From positions 13,389,116-13,453,115 of the forward strand of contig NC_135997.1 in the NCBI RefSeq assembly GCF_048128805.1: 64,000 bases of DNA. Direction: 5' to 3'. This DNA comes from Centroberyx gerrardi. Lineage: Eukaryota; Chordata; Actinopteri; Beryciformes; Berycidae. The notes below the pieces were generated by a model, which ran no database searches, had not been told where the DNA came from, and was given only the letters and a program-made list of their open reading frames with translations. Position 1 is the stretch's first letter, and each line of letters starts with the position of its first letter. The position numbers and the translations under genes are program-made. Of this stretch, positions 11,301-23,114 are shown in pieces.

Positions 11301-14300
11301 TGCTAAATGACATAATGTGATGTAATGTAATGTAATGATGATATATATATATCATATAAAGCTATTGTTACCATTTCTGCTGTATCGAGTATAGAAGTAT
11401 GGTTTTCCTGAGCATTGCATGTGATAGTGTACTAACTAGACCAAGGGCTCCAGTGCCTTTGGTGCTGAGATACAAAAAAAAAAAAAAAAAAACATAATTA
11501 TAAGGCACAGCAAAGTATTGATTGCTTGAAAATGTCATACAAAGGCTTATATGTCCATACAAGAGTTACTGACTTAAGGGACTTGATTCAAACTATCAAT
11601 AAGCTTGACATTGCATGTCATTTTAATCCAGTAAATGATTTTGTTAGAAATTGATTTTCAAAATCTCAAGGCTCAGCAAAGCTACAATACATCAGCATGC
11701 TTCACCACTCCAGTTGTGAACCACTGAACCAGAACAGAGGTTTTGCACTATGTCAAAGTCTCTCTAACCTGATCAACCTTTCTTTATCTGGCTATCAACC
11801 TTTTTAAATATGCCTCACAACCATATCATGATTTACAGGGATAAATGAGAGTAATAACTGATTAAAATTATATGCTCAACCCCAATGTACTTTTACTTTC
11901 ATGCTGTGGCCCATCGGTTTTGCAACTCCCTCATCACTTATTTGCAACTGACACTATCTATTTTGGTGACTCTTCTCATGGGTGAACCTCAATTTGATTG
12001 GGATTGTGACTGGTGAAACTAATCATACACTCCTTTCTCATGTGTGAAAGTGTTTTCAGAGAAGCTTAGACATTTGAATGGGATATAGAGGAAAGTACAA
12101 GGCTTTACAGCCACATCTTCTATATGCTTATCCTATATATACTTCATAGTGTGAGTGTGATCTGAAGTATAATTCATCACTCACTGCAGCTTTGGATATA
12201 ACATTGTATGCCCAAACATAACAGTTTAGATGTTAGGTGTAATATTAGTGAATGAGTAAGAAATAAATATTTCTCATATGGCGAAGACACACAAACATAT
12301 AGACTTCACACATAAACTGTATGCTTACAAAAACACCCAAAAAGCTTTTATTATCTGCAATCCAGCCAACTTAGTTGTTTTTGCTCTTTGTGTATTTTGA
12401 ATGCCTTGACAAGTGTTGCCCACCCAGGCATGTAGTTATAGTAGCGACCACACATCACAGCTCATGCAGAGAGATGCTCCTACACTCTTTGTCACCTCCA
12501 GCGCGATGATTGTATCGCAAACTGACACTTCAGAGTGTGAGTGTGATCTGCAGTATAAATCATCAGTAGGAACATGGCCTTTTCTAAAAGGCCTGACTGC
12601 AGGTTTGAGAATAACAATGTATGCCTAAACAAATCCCAATTAACAGTTTAGGTGTCAAACATGGCTGCTTGAATGTTATTTTGGATGTACAAAAACATGT
12701 ACATTCATAATGTTGATTTGATTTTTCTGGTTGTCCTGTTGAAAACTAGTGTATTCTTATATATAGTGTATTCTTGCCTATAAAGCTCAATTTTCTCTAT
12801 GTGCAGTTTTGTATTCACTCTCCTGCCGACAGGTGATTTGCTGCATTGAGGACTGCGATAGCATTCTTAAAGCATTACACTGCCCATGTTCTGTCACTAA
12901 ACGATTATCAAATTTGAATGCTGTGTTCAAGGTCCCGTTCTTCCCTCGACCCGCGTATCCACACCTGTCGCCTGTGCAGCGGAGCTCCGATGATGAGGAG
13001 CACGGGGGACGAAGCCCCCCGCTGGAGGTGTCTGATGAAGAGTGTCTGAGGGAGCGAGTCTCCTCCGTCACAGCTGGAGAGCTGGGTGAGGAACCAGATT
13101 CACATCAAACCATATGTGCAGACAGAGTTCATAACATATACCAGTGATAGCTTTGATCACTTGATTACAGTGGTGGAAAAAGTACTCAAATCCTTTACTT
13201 AGCCTAAGTAAAAGTAGCAATACCATAATGGAGAAATACTCCAGTAAAAGTAAAAGTCCTGCATTCAAAATTTTACTTAAGTAAAAGTATAGAAGTATTA
13301 GCAGCAAAATATACTTAAGTATCAAAAGTAGAAGTACTCATTCTGAAGAACAGTGAGTAACCTGTAAGAAGTATGTTGTAAGTCTAACTACATATATTGT
13401 TGGGTAGTTTAAACTCTAATAATGCATCATATTTTATGAGCTTATCATATGTTTTGCATGTAAAACTTTATTCTGCAAAGTAACTAGTAACTACAGCCAT
13501 CAGATAAATGTAGTGGAGTAAAAAGTACAAATTTCCCTCTGAAATGTGATGGAGTAAAAGTATAAAGTCTCACAAAATGGAAAGTAAAGTGCCAGTACCT
13601 CATAATTGTACTTAAGTAAATGTACTTAGTTTCTTTCCACCTCTGCTTGATTATCAATGTTGGGTAGTAACTGAAACTATAATTAGATTTCAAAATTGTC
13701 ATCAACCCATGATGCAGTTTAAAAAAGTATGTTGTCAGCTGTCCTTCCAGGGAACACAGTTAGATGATTAATTCGTTTCTGAGTTATTACTAAGAATTTT
13801 GAAAGTTACACTGTTATAAATTGGTATCGCTATATTATAATTACTATCATCTACCACACACTAGCAAAACAACTGAAATCCATATACAACATCTCTTATA
13901 TTTCTTATATTTTCTTATATTTTAGAAACAGGCCACATGCAGGCCCACTGACAGCCACCTTTGACAGTGTTGCACCAAGATTACAAGAATAATGAAAAAA
14001 GATCAGATTTTTCTATCATTTCTGAGAGCTACCTACAGTGACATTCATCAGGCTTTTGTTTCTGACATGTATAGCATGTTGAGGGTTTGGGCTCAGGAAT
14101 CTGCTGTAATGTTTCAATCAGCCATCTGCATGAAGTGGCCTGAATTTTCAACTTCATAGACCGTTAATCCACCCAGCAGTGTTGAAAACATGATAATGAT
14201 GACTCATGCAGAGTTACATCTTTCAGTGTTTCTTAGAATTTCAGGGTGCTTTCATTTGTGTGGAGTAAACAAATTTAGTCTGAAAGTGGACCTGAAATGG

Positions 14301-14993
14301 GACCTGGAGAAAAATTTCAGCTCTCATTCTCCGTTCTTATGAAAGACAGATCTAATCTTTTTCTATTTTACTTCACGTATACTGAGATCCTTGTCCACGC
14401 TCCATTCACACCTGTATAAAAATCACCGACACGGTCACTCTGGACTAGATTAAAATTAATAAAAAGCTCGAGTAACAATTACTAATATTCTAACTACCCT
14501 GGAAAAACGAATCCAGTCTGAATGAGGCCTTAGGTTGGTTTGAATGTGATGGAATTACGTCATTGTTTGATTTTTTGATTTCCATCTTTTTTCTTCCACA
14601 GTACTATTAATGAATTAGTAAATAGTAAATATTAGTAAGTGTCAGTTCAAAATTAGTAACTGTTTGATTTTCCCAACAGGCAATAAAAAGAAGATTCGTT
14701 TGTATCAGTTCCTGCTGGACCTTTTGAGGAACGGCGACATGAAGGACAGTATCTGGTGGGTGGACCGAGATAAAGGGACATTCCAGTTCTCTTCCAAACA
14801 CAAGGAGGCTCTCGCACACCGCTGGGGGGTCCAGAAGGGCAACCGCAAAAAAATGACATATCAGAAGATGGCTCGAGCACTGCGCAACTACGGCAAGACC
14901 GGAGAGGTCAAAAAGATAAAGAAGAAGCTCACGTACCAGTTCAGTGGTGAGGTGCTGGGAAAAACTCATCTAGAGAGAAAGACATACATGTAG
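8365..14993 (+). CDS. spi1b: Transcription factor PU.1 (Spi-1), ETS family
   Basis: Five coding exons: 8365-8406, 8964-9054, 10471-10664, 12932-13085 and 14680-14993. Phases match at every junction, total 264 aa (human PU.1 is about 270). The start [11 protein letters not shown] matches fish PU.1. Exons 2-3 hold the acidic/Gln activation region with the family signature HVHPVEF and FTELQSVQP. Exon 4 encodes the PEST-like [20 protein letters not shown]. Exon 5 is the ETS domain with C-terminal tail. PU.1 binds GAGGAA-type sites and drives myeloid and B-cell development. Its position immediately upstream of mybpc3 in the same orientation supports SPI1 over SPIB or SPIC. I use the zebrafish-style symbol spi1b because I recall that copy being linked to mybpc3; the a/b choice is inference. 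Confidence 0.93.
11200..11336 (+). repeat. SINE/LINE-tail type interspersed repeat in spi1 intron 3
   Basis: The stretch GTAAGTCGCTTTGGACAAAA, then GCATCTGCTAAATGAC, ending in TAATG repeats, is the familiar 3' tail shared by L2-type LINEs and their SINE partners in fish. It is truncated upstream. Confidence 0.65.
13168..13645. mobile_element. hAT-type MITE in spi1 intron 4
   Basis: This is a 478-bp element. Its left end CAGTGGTGGAAAAAGTAC is matched by an inverted right end CAGAGGTGGAAAGAAACT (read on the minus strand). It is flanked by a perfect 8-bp duplication, CTTGATTA, at 13160-13167 and 13646-13653. The interior is full of ACTTAAGTA and AAAAGTA motifs, as in an abundant fish non-autonomous hAT family. 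It has no coding capacity. It starts about 80 bp past the exon 4 donor and does not disturb it. Confidence 0.9.
14680..14993 (+). CDS. spi1b: spi1 last exon: ETS DNA-binding domain
   Basis: This exon codes residues 161-264. The winged helix-turn-helix begins at [14 protein letters not shown], with the IWWVD and [16 protein letters not shown] blocks. The recognition helix includes [13 protein letters not shown], whose two arginines contact GGA in known ETS structures. The wing [13 protein letters not shown] follows. The C-terminus after the domain is [11 protein letters not shown], then TAG. The acceptor CCCAACAG at 14672-14679 and the G|GC junction to exon 4 are clear. Every residue I would expect for DNA binding is present. 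Confidence 0.95.
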
Positions 14994-15362
14994 ATAGAAG
15001 GGAGAAGGAAATCTCAGGAAAATCATGAACAGGGTTGTCATGGGAGTTTTTTGTGTATAAGGCAGATGTTAATGTAGATGCTTTTAAGTTGTTCAATCAA
15101 CCTAGCTGATCTTGTAAATAGCATTATTTGAATTATAACACCATAACTGCTGTAAGATATGCCCCTGGAGGATGTTGGCTGATATGACATGATGTATATA
15201 TTTTCCACAGAAATATGGAGCTAGAGACAGAATCCAAAATGGCTCATTCTGTGTAACAAGACAAGTTAGAGACCAATTAGTAAAGTGGTTTCATTCCAAG
15301 TTGAAGTGGAAAATGGCATATAAAGGTCAGTCTGGCCTGTTTCTCTGAAGAATGACTTTGAT

Positions 15363-15368
15363 AATAAA
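15363..15368 (+). terminator. Candidate spi1 polyadenylation signal
   Basis: AATAAA lies 370 nt after the stop codon; a second occurs near 15690. Either could end the transcript; which is used cannot be told from sequence. Confidence 0.4.
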
Positions 15369-16569
15369 ATGTTCCAGCGTAGCAAGACATATAACCACTA
15401 GATGTCCTCAGAGAGCTCATAGTTTTGACACTGCAGTCTGCCATGGCATCCCTCCTACATACATGCACTGTGCTCGACTCTCCTCGTGTTGGACTCGCTG
15501 AAGTTCTCTTTTGGATCACACGTGGCTAACATTATATATATATGTGTGTATTTACAACAGCATTTAATATTTAAATCAGCAAAGAACCACAAATAGCAAT
15601 AATATGGTCTGACTCAGAGCATTCACTGTGATTTGGTTACCTACCAGGGAATATAACACAATTATCACAATTATTTGCATTACAAGAAAAATAAATGTTT
15701 TGTGCAAATACATAACAATCTGTGTGTTACAGTTAAGAAATGCTTATAATGAGATTGTAATCACCAACATATGCTTATAGCGATTTTGAGAAAGATCCTA
15801 GGTATGTCTCAGCTCACAAGTATGAAAGCATTTGCATTATCTCTCTCACCTTTCACTGATTACCTTTATTAAGATAACTGTGGCACTGTGAGGATTTTTG
15901 TAAATCTTCAGGGACGATCCTTTTCTTTACATCTCCTCAAGCCCGGGTCAATCCCACATCCCATGTATAAGGCTGAGGGTGAAGTGGGCTGTCACCCAGT
16001 TCTTATATCTGCCTGTGTCCCCTGACACACCACAGGCTCCAGCCCTCCTCTCAGAGTGTCGAGCTATTCTCAACCAAAGTTTTAAAATGTCACCTTTGAA
16101 GTTTTAATTTTGACGGTCTGTACAGGTATGCAGTGTACTCCAGTTGTATTTGTTTTTGTACTGAATGAATTTCATCTTGAAATGGCTTAATCACATAACT
16201 AATTTTCTAAACATCGTTGCATACTTGTCATTGTTTTTCTCCCATTTCTAAGTTTCATTCAGTTCATATTGTTCCAGAATAAGACAGGCTTTAGCTAATT
16301 GTCTGGGAATTATAGCCACATACAGAGAAACCCAGCAACATACAAAGCCACCGGCCCAGTAGGCATGCACAGACTCACAGACTGACTTCACAAGTCATTT
16401 AATCTGGTATACAGTCCTAAAATAGCATTACATCTGCCAAAGTGGTGAGATAATTGAACTTGTTTCCAATGTTAGAATTGTGTCACAATGTCGTGAAATA
16501 TGGCAGATCACTCCACTGTTATCAAGATATGTCATTTGATTCAAGGAAGGTCGTGAATGTGCACGTGCA

Positions 16570-16572
<3 letters not shown>

Positions 16573-16616
<44 letters not shown>
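16573..16616. repeat. (CA)n microsatellite
   Basis: An uninterrupted CA run of about 22 units. Confidence 0.97.
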
Positions 16617-16618
<2 letters not shown>

Positions 16619-16979
16619 AAGAGATGAACTTGTAAGTACCTTTGTGGACAAATTAGAACAAAGTAGAATTCCCAAATGCTATCTGGAGAGGAGAACTACC
16701 ATGAGGAAAGGTGAACTTGGTGTCACACGATTAAAGGAGAAAATTGGCATTATGACCTTTCTTTCCTCCTTTTACCATGTTCATCTGCCTCCCAACCCCT
16801 ATTCCTTACTGTTTCACCCTCTTTACATCTCAGGTTTTAGTATTGGGTTGTGTTATGTTGTACAGTACAGCTCAAAGCAACACCTAAAACACTGTGAAGA
16901 ATCTGCCAGGGTTTTCTATCACGTCATAGATATTGTTCAGCATTGTAATTGACTTGTGTTTACAGAAGTAAATGTCTCA

Positions 16980-17230
16980 CAATGAGGAGGCCGGGTTACC
17001 AGCAGTTATGGCAGGTCTGTAGTCAGCCTCGCTCAGGACAGCAGGGCTACATAGTGAGCAGGGTGACTTTCAACCTTTCAACCAGATGACCCAGGTTCAG
17101 GCTCCTGTGTCGGCAAGTATCTGCCCTCCTGACGTGACCTTGAGCAAGACATTGAATCCCTTTCAGCTCCTGCAGCCGTCCCTGCACTCTGACTTCCTCA
17201 TCGGGGACTGGGGTCAATATAGTATCAAAT
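16980..17230 (+). repeat. tRNA-derived SINE
   Basis: It contains a B-box-like GGTTCAGGCTCC at about 17094-17105. After that comes CCTTGAGCAAGACATTGAAT, a sequence typical of the body of fish tRNA-SINEs. The 5' and 3' limits are approximate. Confidence 0.6.
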
Positions 17231-18919
17231 TATTTGTTTTTAACTCAAATCATGTGCTTCTTTTGTGTTGTTGTGGTTAGATTTGATATCATTGCAAGCC
17301 ATCAAAGGGAAAAATATGCATTATGTATTATCATTTAACATTGAATCTTAAGAATTGTAAATCAGTTTAATATACAAGTATATCAAAACATTATTATGAG
17401 ACAGATGGCTAGACAAGCTACAAATTATTAGGGGGCATATCCGTCCTTATGAAATTATCAACTCCACTACTACCACCCTTCCTTTATAACAGACACACCC
17501 ATATGGGTAAAACAGTGCCTGGTTCCCCAAGAGCCAACAGCTCCCCTCCATGGTCAAGGTGTAATACACAAGGTGTAAGTGATCTTATTGGCACCAAGAG
17601 AGAGGCATGAAAAAGTAAATGGCTTTAATTAAAAATGATATTACTTACTCAACTTAAATATTCATAAAAAGGCAAGATGAGGTGTCTTAGATGTGTCTGG
17701 AAATACATGCCAGGAAAGACAAACATATTCACAGAGGAAAGGCTCAAGGACTAAACAAGCAGCTCATAATACACTTAAAGGCGTATACAAGGATGTTGGA
17801 GGATGTTGCTACTTGTCCCCCCTCCTCCATCCTGGCGTCGCTCCACATGCATTTGTTTTGAAGAGCAAGAAAAAGGATAAGAGCTGATAGCAGCCCTTGA
17901 TAACAGTGAGTATGCATTCCAACATGGTAAGCTAACGTGAAGTTGAAACTATGAAATTAGAATAGTGGAAATGGAATAAAGTTGTGTAGTGCTTACAAAG
18001 TAAAACAGTTCTTTTTTTTGTGCCATAAAGCAATTAAACAGATTTCCCACAAAATCTGATCCAGTGGCTCACAATGTAAAATGCAATGTATAGGCTGGTA
18101 GAGGCTGCCAATCCTTTTGGTCTCATTTGTTTATGGTAATAAAACTAATATATTTAAATTAACATGGTAATGATTTTCTTTCCTGTCCTGAATAACCTAA
18201 ACAAATGTGGGTCACAGAGGCTCCTACTGATGAGACGCTAAGCTCCAACACATCAGTATTCAACCAACATGCAAACTGACAACAGGGACAAAGGGATTCC
18301 GATAAACACCATATTCTTGGTACGTCTCTTTGGATGATTTTATTACCGGCTTACCACACATATTGTCATATTACAAAATGTGAGGCCTGTTATAGTGTCA
18401 AGATGTTTTCCTTGTCGAGTGAAATACTAACCAATGAGATGGAAGGTGAAAAGCTAAAGTATAATTGGTGCACAACTGTGGAAGGATTCCTGGCAGGCCT
18501 GATCCACCGGGGGAAAAGCTCTCTCTTCCTTGCCAACAACATAAAAGGAATACTCCGGCCACCTATTCTGAATCACCTTGGGTCCCTTATTCATTCCTTT
18601 TTTTTTTTTTTTTTCCAGGACTGGGTGACAGGCTGCAGCTCAGATCTGGGGAGAGCAAACAGACTTCAGTGGATTCAGCTTCTAAATTTAACCCCTGCCT
18701 TCCATCACATCCCCTCCCTCTCAAGGTCTGTCATTCAGCTGAGGTGTTGGAGGAAAGGATGGTTGAAATATAGTCTGCCTGAGGTCAGGCGTGTCTGGGG
18801 GGTTGCTGCTGGGACGGGATGAGATGGGGTGGGGGGTGGGGGGGTTATTTCATTGTTGTTTGGACATGGTATTGGGCCTAGACAGAGTGACAGGAGGGGT
18901 GGGTCGGTTTATGAAAGGA

Positions 18920-19023
18920 GGGGAGGCTATTTGGAACCCCCACTATTAAAGGCAAAGGGGCGAGGAAGACGGGAGACTATAGGAGCAGTGAGTCACGCTG
19001 TGGAGGGGAAGAGATAATTCAGG
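18920..19023 (+). promoter_or_regulatory. Putative mybpc3 core promoter and 5' UTR
   Basis: Within 100 bp of the mybpc3 ATG there is CTATTTGG (CArG-like, about 18928-18935) and TATTAAAG (TATA-like, about 18944-18951). If the latter is used, transcription would begin near 18975. A TGAGTCA (AP-1-like) motif lies at about 18989, inside the presumed UTR. CArG/SRF and TATA arrangements are common in striated-muscle promoters; here they are only motif matches. Confidence 0.35.
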
Positions 19024-22000
19024 ATGCCAGAGCCAACCAAAAAAGCAGGTAAGTGTGCTTGATCACATTCCGCTGGTTTTGAAATTTAAAGGAGTATAAC
19101 TTCCCTATAGCATATGAAACAGAACTCATTGCGTTCTCTAAAAACCCAAACTCTTGATATTAACAAAATCCTGACTTCATGACATTGTTTATTGTCTTCA
19201 GTATTGCAATCCATCAAAGTCTACATATGACCATATATCATTAAAACTCCACTCATTCTTATAGTAGAGTACAGTAATAGTAATAATATAGCCTACTTCA
19301 GCTACTTGTACCTGTTCTAGCCTTTATGTAATTTCAATCTAATGGCGAAATTGGCAGACAATGCAAACAGCATTACCATACAGTATGTGTGAGAAAATAT
19401 TCTACTCTCTTAAGCCACACCCCTTTCAAGAGTATGGAGCCTTCAAGTGACTTTAAACCATGACAAAATCAGGCTTAGTACAGACCTGTACAAAATACCC
19501 TGATTATCACCTTTTACATTACACAAAATGGAAGGGTATGCCAGTCATGTGACCAAAGTTTTAAAAACCATGAATGGGTGTGCCTGTCTTTCTGTCATCA
19601 GTAAAAACAAAAAATGTATGTTTTTCTATACAGATAAATATGTGCACAATGGCATAAAAATAGTAATTTAACTTACAGGTTAATTATATCTGTATAGTAA
19701 CTTCTGTGACTTTATTTGGAGAAATCAAGGTGTTTTTTTTAGCAACAGACCAAGTAAAGTAATATCTACAGTACGTTGGTAACCATAGTTTGTGACCCCA
19801 TCTCTTCCACCATGGACAACTCAAAGATATTTCACGGCTTAATGAGTTGGCAGCAGTTGTTTGGCAATATAATCGCCCCAACAACTATGTATCCTACAGA
19901 ATATGGCATCTCTGACACCACTGCCAAAATCACGTCATAATATAATTATCCTTCCAAAGTTCCAAGTGCTTTCCAGGGTTACCAATAAACTGGAGTGGTA
20001 GTTAATCTAAGCCCTGTTTGCTGCGTGATTAATCGAGAAGCTGAGCTATAAATCAGCTCAGGAACTCAGAGTCACTTCATGAGGTCCAGGTGACCAACAT
20101 CATCTGGGATGAAACTGACACTGCTACATTTCCAGCGTCACTGCGCTCACAAAGTAAACACCACTCATTCTGCACCACTGATCCAAAAACGCCTGACAGG
20201 ATTCCAACTTGACAAATGACTTTCCATAGTTATTTTTCCTCAATGGGAATGCATTGCTGTTTGTAGAGAGAGAGCTCAACATATCAGATGACACAATGAA
20301 GCCCAAATAGTCAACTTGTGTGTGCTAAGACCTTTAGCTTTCAGGATTTGTCAAACAATAACCGTTATGATCTGCTTGAGCCTGTTTGGCATTATCATCA
20401 ATGCCTTGCTATCAACAGGATGTTTCTCTGGATTTTATATTATTTTATTTAAGTTTTTGCTTCAAATCTTGCAATAAACACATGATTTGCAACAAAATTA
20501 TGGTGTATTAGATACAAAATAATAATTCAAAATAAGAACAGCTACAAGCAACTCAGTAAAAAAGAGAAAAAAAATACAGTATGTCTTAAGAAATGATTAT
20601 TAAGCTGATACTGATTTTACTACATGTAAGCTCTACAGGCAGGTTTTACAAAGTCGGCAAAGTAAATGGTGCAAAAGTTCAGTCCCTGATTTACTTTTTG
20701 CCTTTTTGATTTTGTAATGGACAAAACAGTCTGGCCAGAAGACCTCAGGCTGTGTTTAGTTCAGAGGTTTGAGCGGTCTGTAATAAAGCTGGTGGTCAAA
20801 GCCAACCAGGACAGACCTTCAAGTAATTATTAAATTCTTAAAATCAGTTCTAAAAATATTAGGCATCAATGTTAAAACTGAAATGTGTGTAATGTGTAAT
20901 TTATTAAAATAATTGTATTAACAATTTATATTTTTTTTATTTTGTGCAAGTTGAAAGCCTTGTTATTGCATTTTATATTAGCTCAAATTGTGAGAGGGAT
21001 TTTGATCATGAAAAAAGCCCTTTTTACTTTAAATGGGGAGAGATAAAGATGGAAAGGAAAACAAAGTGATTGAGATGAGGACAGCGGACATAACAGAAGA
21101 GAACACAGACTGCATACGGACCGCAGGCATATCATTCTTTCTGCGCTTCCAGAGTCACAAAAATAGAGCCAAACTAATCCCTCTACTATGATACCTGCGC
21201 CCCTGTTGCAGCTGAAGCCTGCTGGGCTCATTTATTAGCGGAGCACACTTGCATTCTATTTTTAAACTCATAGAGTCATCTTGCATCACATGGAGGTTAT
21301 TTGTTTAATGTGGTTTTGTAATGCAGAAGCTGAACTGTTTGGAACTCAAGCCATCTTCACACCTGACAGTAACATGTGTCTTGTATTTGAATTGTGCCTA
21401 AATATGATAGAGGAATTGCATTAGCCGACATACATTACATAACATCTGGCACATGCATGTCCGGTGCCAGAGCCACCACTTCCACTCAATATTTTTAGGC
21501 CCTTTTGAAAGATGACAAGTGTTTGGGAATTATATTGCTAAGTGAACTTTTTATTACTTTTCAAAACAGAGGAAGAAGTTATCTTAGACAACATGTACGC
21601 TAGGCAACAGCTGAGGAGAAGACAGTATTACACAGTTGTTGTATGTAAAACTTACTATTAATAGTTTGTCAGTCTGACAGCAGACGCCTTGTCTTGCTTG
21701 TTTCCCATCCACAAAAACTATTCTTTTCTCAGTTACTGTCAATACTCCTAAATAGTTTTAAGTTACCAACTTTGCATGTGATTCCTAGCTGAATCCATGT
21801 ACAAACATTTATTTCAAATTAGTGAGGTGAGGTGTTATATGTGGATTGGTGGTTGGGTCTTCATAGCATCTGGGGTGTATTTATATCAGATTTTTTTATC
21901 TGATTTAGTTCTATCCAAATGCAATCAGAATACCCAAGATACATGCTGATAAAATGTATGAAAGGAGTTTCATTCACCATCTCATGAGAGGGTAATACCA

Positions 22001-23054
22001 GTTGAAACAGATTATCATGGATATCATGGATAGCTACTGTAAGTAGTGTGTGTGCTACAGATATTGTTCATCCTGTGAAGAACTCTCTTCAGTAGTTGCT
22101 GTGATGTACAAGCCACTAAAATACTGATTAACTTATAACTTCAGACTTAATCTAACTAAATCACAGCTTCAGACTTTTGCACCTCTCTCTTCAAATTTTT
22201 TATTCAAGAATCATTATTTCAAAAGTCAAGTCAAATTTATTTGTATATCCCTTAATTACAGTTACCATAACAAAGGGCTTCACAACGCCCACATTATGAA
22301 AACAGTAAATGAAAATGAAGAAGAAAAACACTAAGAAAAAACAGATGGAAAATTAAAAACTCTCTTACTTGAAAAATAATACAAAAGCCATTATATAGGA
22401 TATGTAGGGGTGTGTCAACCCACTTCAGGGTGAGCTGGGTCAGAAAGTGAACATATAGATATATAAAGCTCAGAGATTCTCAAGCAATGATCTTTGCATA
22501 CTCTGTTAGAGTCTGCTACAGGATCTACTTGTGCATGGCTGGGGTTAGAGCCTTGGATAGGATTATGGAAATCACTGGATCTTTATGAATATGTGTTCTT
22601 GTCTCCTTCATGGCATGTTTGACGTAATAACTAACAGTCAATACAATTCAAAAACAAAAAAACACCCAGGACGGAGGACAGATAAAGATCCTGGAAGTTT
22701 ACTTGCCAACTGAGGATGCTTTTAATAGTAAAATGAGTTTAACTTTGAAACCCCCCTTCGTCGCTGACCTTTCAACGCGCAGCCATTTGCTACAGTAGGC
22801 GTTTCGGAATTTCCCAAGTCGTTCCCAAGAAGACTTATTGCATAACAAAATGTTTGTGCCTTGAGATGTTCTGAGTGTGTAGTCGCGCGGAAGCCACAAG
22901 CAGAAGCAAATTCATTGGTTTTCAATTAGCGCCACCCAGTGTGCTGGAGAGGCTACAACACTGCACTTTTCAACGCGGAAAGCGCAGCGGAAGAGCCTTG
23001 TTCTTTTGCTGAAATGTGAATGGCCCATCATAAACTCTCTCTCCCCCTCTCCCT

Positions 23055-23114
<60 letters not shown>

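Larger units (their letters stand above)
15370..18900. other. Intergenic region between spi1 and mybpc3
   Basis: It holds a CA microsatellite (16573-16616) and a SINE (about 16980-17230). 17790-17880 has a degenerate GC-richer patch. 18590-18620 is a poly-T run preceded by a CATTCC (M-CAT-like) motif, and 18820-18920 is G-rich. No open frame here looks like a gene. Confidence 0.6.

Noticed and set aside
18334..18822. 162-codon open frame upstream of mybpc3
   Set aside because: It contains a poly-Phe run from a poly-T tract, has no domain, and its composition matches intergenic sequence.
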